From: Parus major
Lineage: Eukaryota > Chordata > Aves > Passeriformes > Paridae
DNA: 64,000 nucleotides
Assembly (NCBI RefSeq): GCF_001522545.3
Contig: NC_031781.1
Span: forward strand, 11,041,487-11,105,486
Direction: 5' to 3'
Each line of letters begins with the position of its first letter. The stretch's first letter is position 1. Below the pieces are notes generated by a model that did not search any database, had not been told where the DNA came from, and was given only the letters and a program-made list of their open reading frames with translations. Both the position numbers and the translations under genes were made by a program. This document shows positions 14,130 through 26,017 of the stretch, piece after piece.

Positions 14130-14280
14130 CACAGGGAGTCAGATTAAGCACAGCCGTCGTGCTAAAATGATTTGAACTGTGATGTGGGCATGAAAATGAA
14201 GCAGGGAAATAAAAGCATGTAAAAATGTGGGATAAAGATGAAGACAGGTCTGCATTATGATATTATACCAGGTCACCAAT
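14130..14280. promoter_or_regulatory. Weak candidate conserved non-coding element
   Basis: The block is unique and A-rich, with motifs such as GATTAAGCACAG, GTGCTAAAATGATTTG and GGATAAAGATGAAG (GATA/TCF-like wording), and it has no coding character. The call rests on sequence texture alone and is the weakest of the enhancer-like candidates. Confidence 0.2.
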
Positions 14281-16450
14281 GAACATTTTGAGGCTGAGAG
14301 TCAAGCTGTCAGTTTCCCAGAGGTTCTTCAGATGTTTCGCCTAAATGGGAATTTTCTTGTCATCTGTCAACATTTGGAACTGACTCACTCTTCTTTCTCT
14401 TCTCCTCATATGCACTGTGCACTCTTTCATGTGTATATGCCTGCACATGGGTTCATTTACATTCATACAAAAGTACCCACGTATTCTTGGCATACTCTGG
14501 TTATTCTAAGCCGAGAAAAAAGCATTTTAGCCACAGAGTAGCTGCAGACTGTGCCCTGCCAGTGCAGTCTTTTCCCTCCCTGTCCTATCAAGGTGCCTTA
14601 TATTTGATATGCTGAAATCACAAGACATCATTGCCTCTAGAACTGACAGGAGAGCAGTCTTCACAGTCCATTTAACCTCTCTATTCAAATGGCAAATCGA
14701 TTTTTCGTGACGCAGACATCTGTCCCAGTAGGGACTAAACCAACACTCACCAAATTATTCTTCCCAGATTACAGAGGAGCTATCAGATAGTAAAGACTTC
14801 TCTGACAGTGACTCAAGCTTTATTTGAATCACTGCTGGAAAGATGAAAGCCTTCCCACTTCATGAGACAAATGTGAGAAAAATCATCCCCTTGTGAAGAG
14901 CAGAGCACACAAAATGTCTTGTTCCCAGGGCACAGGGAACATCTGTGTTCTGGGAGCTGAAGTGCTGCTCAAGCACACTTACATCACTCCTGAAGTTTAC
15001 TCCCAGCATCCAAAGATCTGGGACCATCAGGGTGTTGAAATCACGTGGGAGGTTCACTCAGGCTTGCAGAACTCAGCACAGAGCAGAATTTTATCCTTGC
15101 TGAACCTGGAGAATGAAAACCAAAGCAAGATTTCCTCTGGAGTATATTTGATCAGCTCTACATTAAAAGCATCACTGAGAAAGAAAAAGACAAATAGCTT
15201 CTCACCCACTGTCTGAACAAGCACATTCCCACATTGCAACACTCTGTAGTAGCCAGCACAAAGATAATCAAGTCTCCTGTAGAGAAGCTTGCCCAAGACT
15301 TTTACTGCTCAGAGCTCCCCAGTTACCAAAAGCCTCAGAACAACCTCCTCCAAATGCTTCCAGCACCAATAGCGGTGCATACACATGGGCATCAACCACA
15401 CATTAAATGCACTGAATGTTTTCTGGACTCGCAATCCCATGTGGCACATAGTCAGGATGACCAGAAAGTCAGACCAGGCTGCAACGTCTTCCATCACCTT
15501 TAAAAGCTCATTGATGCCTCAGGTAGGGACAGTGCCTTTTAGTCATACACTGTTTGTAGGAAAAGCCTCTTACCCTGACAAGCATCTCAGCCAGACCTTT
15601 AACTGCTTTCCTCTGCAAAGAGTCCAGATTTATCTGAACTATTGCTCTTACACAGAAAAAGACAAAACAAACCAAAAAAGCACTAGAGTTTTGTAAGGAT
15701 TACGAAAAATTTTCCCAGACTCAACACTTTTAACAATAGGAAGAACTTTATGGCACCCTAACTACTTAAACCACCAATCACCCACCAAAGAGAAGCACCT
15801 TCAGTCTCATTTTAGACAGAAGGCTGAGGCATAACTTCATGCCACAGCACAGAAGGGAGTGGCAGTCCTTTAGCAGACACTTCCCAGAGCAGAAAAGTAC
15901 CACAATCCTGCACAATGCCCTCTGTGTGATTTTCAGAGCAGCCTCCAAAGCCATGCAAGGACACCCATTAAAATTAAGGAGCTGTGCATGGTCTAGGTGG
16001 GAAAGCAGGGCTATTTAAACAGATTGGCTGCATTTATGTCCTTGCTTCTGATTAGGATTTTAAAAAGACAAAAGGGAAGGCATGAGGAAGAAATGGTTGC
16101 AGGAGCTTGAGCACAAGAAGAGATAAGAGCTCAGACCTGTTTGGGCAGCCAGAGCTCCCAGCCCCACACACTGCTGCTGCTCACCCAGGGCTAAAAGTGT
16201 CTGCAGCACTTTCCTACTGTCACTTTCCTGCCTCAGAATCAGAAATTACCACTGAGTCACTTATGTGCAGTGGCTGGAGGAGATAATTCTGCAGTTATGA
16301 GCAAAAGCAGGCTGGTCTGTCTGCTCACAATGGAGAGAAGAAATAATCTACAAGCATATGTCTGCATTAATATGTGTCCCATATTTTTTACTTCTGCCTT
16401 AATTTTAAAACTGGTTTTCTGGCATTCTTCTAGTTCTTCCCTATTAATTC
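14281..16450. other. Non-coding stretch, no gene recognised
   Basis: Open frames of about 80-107 codons occur on both strands around 14860-15700 and overlap each other. None shows a known domain or paired splice sites. No repeat family is recognised. Confidence 0.72.
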
Positions 16451-16600
16451 TTTATTCTCTGCAATAGCGCCTTTCTCTACTCTAATTTATCCTCACAGCA
16501 TTCCTGAGGGAATGCTGGTAGCTGCCATTCTGTCAAAAACAGGTAATGAAGCACAGATGTTAAAATCTGGTTTCAGGTCTGCAAGTTCACATATCTTGCT
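16451..16600 (-). repeat. Probable ancient MIR SINE relic, antisense
   Basis: Read on the plus strand, the order of blocks follows the reverse complement of the MIR consensus: a GCGC-containing segment (near 16467-16471), TTTATCCTCACAGC (near 16486-16499, consensus TTTAATCCTCACAAC), an AC-rich-to-AGGTAATGAAGCACAGATG segment (consensus GATGAGGAAACTGAGGCACAGAG), then a segment matching the TTGCCCAAGGTCACACAGC part loosely. Identity is modest, as expected for an element more than 100 million years old. A 9-bp hairpin (16496-16504 pairing with 16509-16517, loop TGAG) lies inside it. A repeat-profile search would settle the call. Confidence 0.45.
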
Positions 16601-18198
16601 TTTATGTGGGCTGTATGTCCCCAGAGATGCAGCCCCAGGCAGGAACCACCTCTGGGTGCAAAATCTCAGATGGGGCTGATGCTTCTCCTGGTGATTTGTC
16701 CAAGGTCTGAGGGAACTTATGATAAAGAATATAATTAAATCAAAATCTCTCAAATACCAACCAAGAAATGTCTCTAACAGACCATCTTTTTATTATATTT
16801 CATATAGTTGCTGCTTATTTAATGTAACAGTGACCACTAGTGTCCTCTTGTCTCCTGATAGGCAGGATGCACTAACAGAGCCAGGGCCCAGCTTGATCCT
16901 CCACTACCCCTCAGAAATCAATCACCTCCCAGCAGAAACCTTCATGTTTCACCACTGCACACAGCTGTGCTGCCACTGGAGCCTCCTGGAAATGTTTTTA
17001 TCATGCCAGGTGATGTTAATTTTGCTCAGGGCACAGTCCTGTCTACAAAGGGAAAGTGGAGCAGAATTAATCAAGTCCCACTTACCTGAGAGAACCAGTG
17101 TGGTTTCATTTCAGAGGGTTCAGCCAAAATCAGTCAGCAGCATCACAGTTATTGAGCCACAGTGTCATTTCTCACCCAGCTGATACATGCTTTCATGGGC
17201 TACTTTTTTCCTTTCCCCCCATCTCCTAATTTAATCTGTTAAATAATAGAAATATTAATACCAGCTAACACAACTTGAGAAAACATTTGGTAACAGGACT
17301 TCACTGGTAGGCAGAGAGACATCACAAATACAAACCAAAACTGTCCCTTACCATTGTTTTCACTATTGTTGGAAGAAAATGTCAGACACTCAGTCAAATG
17401 TCAAAGGTCTGCATCAAAAGAGATAATGACAGTAATTCAGTCATCTCTGAAAAGCAACAGATCCCAAAAGCTGTTATTTTGACATTTTTTTCCCTCCCCT
17501 GGAAGCTTAAATATCTGAAACAGAGGTGGTCTTAGAAGACTGCAGACCTGTTTTGAACTGAAAGCAGGGGCACAGGATTTGCTGAAATAGTCTGCAGAGA
17601 AGGGCATTGCTTGTTTTATTGCTGCTGTTTCCCATCATATCCACTTGAAGGAAAAAACAGAACTAGATTTAAGAACAAAAATTACTTATACTTTTGACTC
17701 TGAGGCAAACACTCCCCTCCAGTGGGGCAATACAGGATTGCTCTTTTTTCCTCATAAAGCCTTCTCTGGCTACTTTAGATCAAACCATGCATGCTGGTTT
17801 TTCTGGAGAAGATGGAATCTCACTTGTGCTGGAAGAAGGAGCTACAAAAGAACTAGGAATGTCCAGTTACTGAAAGGGAAAAGCAGTCACAGGTTTATTT
17901 CACAAATTAAAACACTAAAAGAAAAAGCCATCTAACTAATCCAATAACCTTACTACAACTTCACTGTAAAAAATGTAGTAACTTCAACCAGTGCCCTTCA
18001 ATTTGTGCTGAAGATGACATTTGTCCACTTTCAGGCTGAAAAGAGAGCATGGCCAGCCAAAATTTTCAGAGACAGTTCTTCATTTCTCTGTTTTGTTTTT
18101 CTCTCTCCTAAGTGCTTTACTTCAGAAATTGAGGTGGAGATGCCAGAAAAGCCCAATAGAGACAGTTGCTCTGCAGTGTCCTTACCCAATGAAAAGGA
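16601..18198. other. Non-coding stretch, no gene recognised
   Basis: The frame at 16719-17183 stays open for 154 codons, one of the longest in the window, but its product shows no domain, signal peptide or recognisable family. A pyrimidine-rich run ending in CAG near 16850 does not lead to a supported exon. Nothing else is recognised. Confidence 0.7.
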
Positions 18199-18224
18199 GT
18201 GTACCCTCCTTAAGAAGGGTACAC
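18199..18224. repeat. 26-bp near-perfect palindrome
   Basis: The arms GTGTACCCT (18199-18207) and AGGGTACAC (18216-18224) are exact reverse complements, and the centre CTTAAG is itself palindromic. The only non-pairing position is the C/A pair at 18208 and 18215, so 12 of 13 pairs match. Two copies of CACATTCATT follow at once (18222-18231 and 18233-18242, period 11). Function is unknown; a dimeric protein site is one option and chance another. Confidence 0.85.
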
Positions 18225-18242
18225 ATTCATTTCACATTCATT

Positions 18243-18973
18243 CCCAAGGAAACAGCCAGTTCAGAAACCACAACCCAGCCCTAACACAGAGTGTGCAGTC
18301 CTCAGCTCAGCTCAAAATAAGGATTTTTTTTTGGAAATGTTAAAACAGGGAATGTAAAAACAGGGAAAAGAATAAACAAGAGTTCATCTTACTTTTTCCT
18401 GAAATTATTGCTACTTTCCAGCAAAATTATAAGAAGCTAAAGGTGTCAAAAGCACTGACTATTGGTAAAAATGGGTCAGACCTTTGGTGGAGATTAGATT
18501 CTGGTTTATGTTAAATACATAAGCTCCTGTGGAGTTCTGGCACCATGAATAAATGCATAAATCCTTAGTGTGGTCTAGGAAACAGATCTAAACCTACACA
18601 CAGGTGTTCATCTATCATTTCCAGAGAAACCTGAAGGCAGAGAAACCATATTCCCCCACCACTTCTGAACTCCAGAGGTCACCAAGGACTCCCACACATT
18701 GCCATGCCCATTCCCTGCTGCACCATCAGCTCGACTGCTTCACCTATGGATCAGTCCTTGGGGGTTCTTATGTAAATACTGTCACCATTACAGAAGCAGT
18801 CCAGGCCCTTCCCCTACTGCTTATTCTTTTTGATCACCCCCCTGGCTGTCAGCAGCATCCTATTATTGTCAGAACAACTGGGACATCAACAGAGGATTTA
18901 TTGTGGCTTCAGGTGGGAATGAGAGAAGATGAACTATAACTTGAGACATGTTTTACATACAGTCTGCCTAAAC
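18243..18973. other. Non-coding stretch, no gene recognised
   Basis: Unique sequence with a T-run near 18325-18332. The 111-codon frame at 18604-18939 has no recognisable domain. No repeat or RNA is seen. Confidence 0.7.
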
Positions 18974-19058
18974 TTAGTCTGGGAACCCTTAAAGGCAAGG
19001 CTCTGCATCTCACTAATAGTGCCTAACAAGGCCCACTGCTCCTTAATAAAGTAATGAG
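18974..19058 (+). repeat. Probable L2/MIR3-type 3' tail relic
   Basis: The order of blocks matches the known 3' region shared by L2 and MIR3 elements: a GTCTGGGAACCC segment (consensus GACTGTAAGCTCC), AAAGGCAAGGCTCTGC (consensus GAGGGCAGGGACTGTG), then AGTGCCTAACAAGGCC (consensus AGTGCCTAGCACAGGGCC) and a terminal CTTAATAAAG (consensus CTCAATAAAT). Divergence is high, so the subfamily is uncertain. A CR1-L3-type tail is the main alternative. Confidence 0.42.
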
Positions 19059-20296
19059 CTTGTTTTGTTTATTTTGAGTCATTACTGTTATTACATGTTA
19101 AAATTTATGAAGTTTTGTGGTCTCCCTTTATGGTGGCTAGATTTGGTTACAACTAATCTAGTGTTACAGAATGAAAAACAGGGTTTAACATGGGAACTCA
19201 AAAGAGCTTCCAAAACTTCAAGACAGTGACTGTCCCTCACTTTAGAGGAAGATGGGAAAATTCAGGGCTGTCCTTGGGCCAGCTATCACTACAAAACTAG
19301 AGGCTAATGATTTCCATTTCCACTAGAAACACGGTTGATTACCAGCTGCTGTCCTCCACACAAAGGCCCCTGGGGAAAAGGGATGATTTCCCAGTGGACC
19401 GTGCTGTGCTGGCAGCCCATGTCTCTGTGTCACCTGTCCAACAAATCGCATCAAGGGTCAGGTGCCCCACGGTGATGCAAAGTCATTACCACAAGAGGCT
19501 GGAAGTCCAGATACCCTTAGAAACCTGCTCTGTAAAGGAAATGCCAGCTGAGGCAGCAGCCCTGAACTTCTTGCCCAGGGTAGGTTATGCCACAGCCTCG
19601 CTGTTAAATCATTATAGATTTTGCAGTCAGTGTAGCCTCCAAGCAAAGGTGCCCTTTGCTTGTATAAACTAATTGAGCACATGTGTGCTTGACATTTCAC
19701 GTGGCATTACCACCCCATTCCCCGTTCCCAGGGACAGTGTCGAAAGGGCAATCAATGCAGGCAAGGAGTAGGAAGTGCTGTGTCCAATAGGTTAGGCCTT
19801 TCAGCTGCCAAAATGTGCTTTGCCATATCAAGTAATAGTGAATTAAACCAAGTTAACAAGCTGTTACAAGAATGAACTGATATCTCTACTGCCTGTGTCC
19901 TTCTAAATTAAAAAAGTTTCCAAAGTCAGAAAACACAAAATTATGGCATTTAGGTTTGACCTCTGTGAAACACTAAGTAAAGAAGCTATGAATACATCTT
20001 AGAAGTTTTTAATGGCCACACATTGTAAAGAGTGTCTGTGAGAGAAGTTGTGTTCATTTCAGTGACTGATGATCTAATAACAAATGAAAATTTGACTTAT
20101 TTGGATTGGTGGGCTCTCATGTACTGCCAACCACTCGGTGCTGCTGAGAGCACTATTGGTTTGGTCAAGGACCAGCTGGTTTCTGTGTACTCCTGCTCAC
20201 AGCAGCATGAAGGCTGTGGGGACAACTGCAAAGCATCACTAGTCATGGTGTCTCCTACATCAAATGTTAAACTGATATCCCAGCAGTGCTTCTAGG
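19059..20296. other. Non-coding stretch, no gene recognised
   Basis: AT-rich unique DNA with no recognised repeat. The 121-codon frame at 19307-19672 is overlapped by an opposite-strand frame and has no known domain. Confidence 0.7.
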
Positions 20297-20393
20297 CCCC
20301 CAGTTTCTAGACATGTCTGCCTGAGTGAGCTTTGCCAACTGTTTGCCTAATCAGAGGACAAGGATTTGAGCCTTGAACCATTCTTGGAGCTTC
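20297..20393 (-). repeat. Possible MIR relic, antisense
   Basis: Loose agreement with the reverse complement of MIR: GAGTGAGCTTTGCCAAC near 20323-20339 (consensus AAGTGACTTGCCCAAG), then a CAGAGGACAAGGATTTGAG segment (consensus CAGAGCCAGGATTTGAA) from about 20352. The match is short and imperfect, and convergence cannot be excluded. Confidence 0.28.
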
Positions 20394-21696
20394 GAGCTTA
20401 GCTGCTTAGGAGCTACTTTTCTCTTGGATAATAACAGAGCTCTCAAGATGGGTTTAAGATCTCAGTACTCCCTTCACCAGTTCAGTAAGCACTGGGAGAT
20501 AGAACAGTGCCAGTAAGTGGTCTTTAGTCTGGAGTTGTCCCCCTCAGATCTTCAAGCCAAGCAGAAAATCCCTTGTTCCTGCATTGAACAGTTCAGTCCC
20601 ACCTTGCTGAGACTGGAACTCACACCAGCATCTCTATAGCTGCCACCTCCAGCTCCTGCAGTGTTTCCCATCCAGCACTGACCACATCTGATAAGCCATC
20701 ACACCCCTGTACAACTCTAAAACCAAACTCCAACAGCTACAGCATTTACTTTTTTCCCTTCCTAGTGATTCTCTCATCCTATTTGCTCCATTTAAAGTCT
20801 CAGCATGACTTTTCCTGAGCTGACAGCATGCAAAACAGCTAAGGCTGGTTATTGGGGTGGAGGAGGAAAGGGAAATCAAATAACTTCCTTTCTGCTTCAT
20901 GCATCATTACCAAACATCATGTTTGAAAAAAAGAAAAAAATCAGAATCATTCTGGCTTTGCCTTTAATGATATACAGAGCAAAAAAAGCCAACCTACTCC
21001 CCCACAGCTCCAAGACACCAATCCCATGGCACAGATGAGCTTGGATAACAAGGCCTGTAATTTTGCCTTAAACTAGCTGGATGTTTCTTTGAAGTTCAAA
21101 ACTAGCTTAAGACTACTGGTTTTCTTGTTGATTTTTGTGCGTTGTCTGTCTTTCTCTGCATTTCCTGTGACTATCTAGGAAAGGAAATGCAAATTTACAG
21201 TGTACAATCTCCCTAGCTAATCCTTCACTGCTCATCAGGATCGGTTTTCCACTCCACTTTTCCTCTGTAGCTGCCAACTCTTAAAACCAATCATCCATGC
21301 AAAGACAGCTCCGCCGTGCGGCACTGCAGGGCTGCTCAGAGAGGTCAGCAACCACAGACGTTCCACGGCTGTAGGCTGAATGTCACACATGCAAAAAAAT
21401 CAGTAATAGTGAACTGAAATGACCAAATCCTCCTGGCAGAGCTAAAAATACCAACAGATTAGAGCTCACATAGTTTACCTATCTCCAAAGAGCACACTGC
21501 CTGTTGGAGCAAAGCTATGCTCTTCTGTGAGGAGGATGGGACACACATAGAAGGGACAAACAGATGCAAAGGTGCTCAGCACTGGACCTGGTTACTCCAG
21601 TGTTAAAATTCAACACTGTCAATGAGCAACCAGGCTGCTACACAGCGTGTCGTGGGCTCAGAGGACACATCACCTCCGGTTCTCAAGAGCATGACA
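20394..21696. other. Non-coding stretch with a small CpG-bearing patch
   Basis: No gene is recognised. At 21311-21370 there are five CpG dinucleotides in about 60 bases (CTCCGCCGTGCGG and ACGTTCCACGG), which is unusual for the surrounding CpG-poor DNA. A POU octamer ATGCAAAT lies at 21187-21194. Confidence 0.68.
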
Positions 21697-21778
21697 TCTC
21701 TGTGTCATGGAAACTGTTGTCACATTCAACTCCTTTCCTCAGCACACCTCCTCCTTGCAAAAGGGGATAATAATATTT
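21697..21778 (+). repeat. Probable MIR SINE relic, sense
   Basis: The segment ends in AAAAGGGGATAATAATA (consensus AAAATGGGGATAATAATA), preceded by TTTCCTCAGCACACCTC and CTCCTTGC blocks that follow the MIR order CTCAGTTTCCTCATCTG. Upstream CTGTGTCATGGAAACTG fits the TGTGTGACCTTGGGC block. Divergence is high. Confidence 0.4.
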
Positions 21779-22410
21779 TGCTTTTGCTGCTTTTAGAAAT
21801 ACGGACTTGGAAGGGCAGAAAAGAGAAGCTCAATTCGGTGCTGCTGCTGGGCTACTCCAGAGGCTGCACAAGCAAGTGGGCTGGAAGGACAGCCCTTAGT
21901 TGGGGAGAGAAAGGGGAAAATTCACAAAGCACAACACTGACACCAGCCTGCAGCAATGTAAGCACAGTGACAAAGCTCTTAGCAAGCTCTTTCTTCCGCT
22001 GTGGGAGCAAATGCAGCCCCTCTTGGAGAAAAGGGTATAAAATCATCTAGAATTTGAGAAACAAATAGACAAAACACTCCTTCCTTTCTTTGGGAAGTCT
22101 GTGATGGCAGCTGCAGGCTATGGAAATACAAACTGTTTTTTAAAGGAAAAGCCAGTAATGGCGAGATGACAATTTGCCACAGTTTCCAAAGCCTGCAGGG
22201 ATGATGTTTTGTGTTAGGTGATGCACAAGAACAAGGAGACAATGACAAAGGCAGAAAACAATATCATCCAGCTATCTTAAAGCTCCAGTGCAAGAGTCAA
22301 AGCAATTACTTCCACAGCTTCAGAAACCTTTGCACCTTTATGCTAATGTCTCAGACTTCATTATATTAATTGTACCTTATTTTGCCCTGGGAAAAAAGAT
22401 ACATATAAAC
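21779..22410. other. Non-coding stretch, no gene recognised
   Basis: Part of a 142-codon frame (21622-22050) runs through here, but it begins inside the MIR-like region and has opposite-strand frames over it, so I treat it as chance. No other feature is seen. Confidence 0.7.
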
Positions 22411-22470
22411 ATATATATATGTGTGTGTGTGTGTGTATATATATACATATATATACACACACACACACAC
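22411..22470. repeat. Compound (AT)n(GT)n(TA)n(CA)n microsatellite
   Basis: The tract reads AT repeats (22411-22420), GT repeats (22421-22436), TA repeats around one C (22437-22455), then CA repeats to 22470. Bases 22421-22444 are the exact reverse complement of 22447-22470, leaving a two-base centre, so the tract can form a 24-bp hairpin or cruciform. Alternating purine-pyrimidine DNA of this sort can also adopt the Z form. It is probably polymorphic in length. Confidence 0.95.
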
Positions 22471-24999
22471 AAAGTGATTTATTTCAAGAGAGAGAAATGA
22501 AATGGTATTATTTATTTTTACTCCTCATTTTTTTGTTCTACTACTCCCCATTTTATTCTTTGACTAAAAATGCTCCTGCATTGACATTTTCTACTCCACA
22601 TACCTCCAGAGGCCCATAGAGACAGGACCATTTTTATTATTTTCACAATGCCTTGTAGATTTATGGTAGATGATGCCAAAACACATACTAAAAGCAGAAT
22701 AAACGTTTGTATCCATCATGGGGGAAAAATGAAGCATGGGAAAAGACCTGTCCAGGGATGCTCAAGAAACCACCAACAATCTGCTTTCACCATGCAGTAG
22801 CACAGACATCCCAGTCAGTTTGAAAGCTCACTTATAAACAGTATAGGAATCATCAACAATCAGTGGGTACAAGTGCCAGAGATCCAGCTCAACAGCTTCA
22901 TAAATTTTAAAAATGTTATCAGTCCTTGAGGCCTTTCCAGCCTTTTCCTTCCATCTTCTGCTTTTTCCAGCTCTGTGCTACTGGAGCAGCTAAAACCAAG
23001 CTGCTCACACAGCCCTCATCTGCTCCAGAATGCAGTTTTGTTCTCTGCTAGAATACAATGCACATGAATAAAAGCAATACAGTCAACATGGGTTGACACA
23101 ATTTCCCATGGTTTGACTGATCTCATTCTCTCTTCTCACCCACCACAGACAGGAGCAAAGACATCCCCAGAGTGAGCAGGGAGTGATAACCCAGCCAGTC
23201 AGAGTGCAGGAGCTCCTCACCTCTCCATCATATCCACATCCTCCATCTACTCCTCGGGCTCAGCCTCTTCCTTCTGAGGGACCCTCAGCAGCTGCTGATC
23301 AGGCTGAAGTCCATTTTCCTCTTCCTACACACCCTCATTTCCTCAACAAAATCCTCACCCTTCTCTTCTAGTCCTCAAGTACAGCAATGCTCTCAGCACT
23401 GGATATTCCCAGTGACTGATCTGAACCATCTTCTTCCTCCTTCCTGTCCTTTCTTCAAACTTTGTTTTTTCTCACAGTACCAGCTCTGACGGTTGAGCTT
23501 TACAGGTGTGAACACCCAGGCAAAAGCAAATTTTATACTCAGACACTCAAATATTTGCAGGCTACACATTTCCAGCCATCCAGCCATCCATCTGCAAACA
23601 ATATGTGCAAATACACTGTTCCAAATTCACGCTGCTGTGGTCACATATGGGGAAAGTGCAGCATCGCCAGCTGATGTACACAGTGAGTTGCCACAACATG
23701 AATTGCAAACAGCTTGAAGGAATTGTTCAATTAACTGCTTCAGGCCAAGAACTACAGACTCAAAAAAGGTTGCTATTAAATGCAAGCATTGAATAAATAT
23801 GTGAATTTTTCTATTTCTTTGCAGAGGAAAAGACAGAAGGAAAAGCTTGGAATAAATTCTGCACTATAATTATTTCCTCTCTTTTTCCTCCCACATCTTT
23901 TCTCCTGTCCCTTGTTGAGACACACAATTTATGGTTTTGGTCCCTTCATCCTTCCAGAGTTCTCCCAAACTCCTGAAATTACTTTCTTGCTGAACATCTA
24001 CAACACAATTTCATGTAGAGAACATCACAGAAGTTGAACTAAACCATCTGCTTCCTAAGAAAAAAAGAAAATTATTTCTTTTATGTTTCTGCCTATGGTT
24101 TGTTGGTCACCAAATTGAGATTATTCAGGCACAAAAACATGTAAGAATTTGTTATTTTTAGAGGAACACACACAGATTATATTTTTTTTAGGATAATTAA
24201 CAAGCTAATATTAAAACAAACAAACAGAAGGAACAACAAAAATCCAGCTGCAAGCTTCTGTACAGATGGAGATACTCCTCCAAGAAGGGCTGTCCTTGCT
24301 CAGAAATCCTGGTGGCACTCGTGTTCATCGCTGTGGGTGCTGTGCAGCCAGTGAGGCTTGGAGCACTGCTGGACATGGTGTAACCTGCACCACCCCTGGA
24401 GCTGCATTCTCCTGTCCCTCTGCTGAAGGGGAGGAGCACGGATGGAACATAAACATGTAAAATGTTGATAATGTGCCTAGGGACCCTAATCCTTGGTCCT
24501 TAAAAGGATCACTCATGCTACAAATGATCTGTAAAACACAGTCCAGTCAGTGTCCGAGTTACAGTCTGTGCAACACCTCACATGGGCCTGTCCACCAAAA
24601 TAGCTGTTGGGGACTAAACCAGGATGTAGGAGTGAGGTGTTTATGCATTTGGGGCTTTTCTCATTTGACAGAGATGAGTTTTTCATCCAGTTCCTTATTT
24701 CTCCAGTCAGAAAATGAGAGCAAGTCCACAGGATCTGGCTCTGTTGCTCTGCAGGAAGTGCCACCTTTGGTCTCCCCAGCCAAAGCACTGAGGCTCTCCA
24801 TGCTCAGTCACAAATCCAGGTCCTTAAAAGCCAGGACCACCGTGCAAAACCAGGACAGGTTGCCACAATCCTTCAGCTTAAAGGGAGCAAGGAGACAGTC
24901 TGTGGAGTTGCTGCATCACCAGGACAAATAGCTGAAAAGCTTCTGCTGACCTTTTCCCACAGCACTCAAGCTTTGGTCAAGGGCACCCAGAAGCGACTG
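22471..24999. other. Non-coding stretch, no gene recognised
   Basis: No exon, RNA or repeat family is recognised. A polypyrimidine run sits at 23427-23457, and CAGCCATC is tandemly repeated at 23573-23588. The frame at 24473-24931 (152 codons) has a low-complexity Ser/Leu-rich product without a domain. Confidence 0.7.
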
Positions 25000-25330
25000 C
25001 CCTGTGCTCGGGGCTGCTGTGGGGCAAAGGCTCACCCAGGGCTTGGCCACTACAACCAGACACGCAGCTGGGAGATGGCGCTTCCCGTTCCCATTTCCCA
25101 AAAGGATATTTAATGTGCTGGAAAGCTTTATTTTTCACAACAGAGCCAGAAATAAAAGCAGGGGACCGAGACACGCTCCTGCTCAGACCTCTCCTCCTGG
25201 ATGCAGTCGCAGCTGTCAGGAAGCATCAGAGCAGTTGGGCATCGAGGCCGGGGGCACCTCCCAGCGCATCCCTGCACACAGGGAGGGCAGCCCTGGCACA
25301 GGCACCCCGAGAGCCACCACCACCTATCTG
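25000..25330. other. GC- and CpG-enriched patch
   Basis: I count about a dozen CpG dinucleotides in some 330 bases, more than anywhere else in the window, with clearly higher GC than the flanks. My rough estimate of the observed/expected ratio is about 0.45, below the usual CpG-island threshold. Several long frames cross the patch on both strands (for example 25004-25435 plus, 25128-25382 minus), which follows from the scarcity of stop codons in GC-rich DNA. No exon is supported. Confidence 0.5.
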
Positions 25331-26017
25331 TGCCTGAAAAGTCACCCTCACAGGCAAGGAGAAATCCCAGTTCAACATCCAACTAGTGCAAAGGAGGAAA
25401 AAGAGAAAAAATGCACAGAAAAGGAAAAAAACTAACAAAGCAGAGCAGCATTCAGTGTTTCTGTGCAATTGCCTCAAACAGAACAAGGATGGGTTGTAAA
25501 TGGACTGTAAATAAGCAACAAAACGTGCCCTCTACATCAATGGCTCATAAGGGAGGGAGACTTTTGCACACAAGCGTGTACATACACATAAAGGTGGTCA
25601 CACATGGAGATACCTGGGGACAGAACCCAACCCCAGCTTTGGTAGTAAATATAAGGTATGTTTGCAAATACAGAAAGCTGGCAACAAAAGCAGAATGTGT
25701 CTAGGAAGACCACAAGACTCACCTGAACAGAATTTTTTTTTTCCTTTGTATACACAGGCATGCACTAGCTAGTGAAAAGAAATATAAACCAAAGCAATTC
25801 TTCAAATGTAAGGATGAGTGTCCAACAATTTTCTAGAGCTAGAAGTTCTGCTGAAAATTACTGCCAGGTATCATCATGCAATAGCACAGCTTGAAAACCT
25901 TCAGCAAAGACCAGGGATGCAAAAAACATTTCACAGAATTCAAAATGCTCTTACAGTGTTTTGAAAAGCAGTGATTCTCTTACAGTCATGTGAAAATATT
26001 CATGGCTAGTCAAGCTC
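25331..26017. other. Non-coding stretch, no gene recognised
   Basis: An A-rich purine segment (about 25389-25436) is followed by unique sequence. Nothing further is recognised. Confidence 0.7.

Noticed and set aside
16719..17183. 154-codon plus-strand frame
   Set aside because: Product has no recognisable motif or domain, and no paired splice sites support it.
24473..25435. Long frames of 143-152 codons near the GC-rich patch
   Set aside because: GC-rich DNA has fewer stop codons. Frames are open on both strands at once and resemble nothing known.
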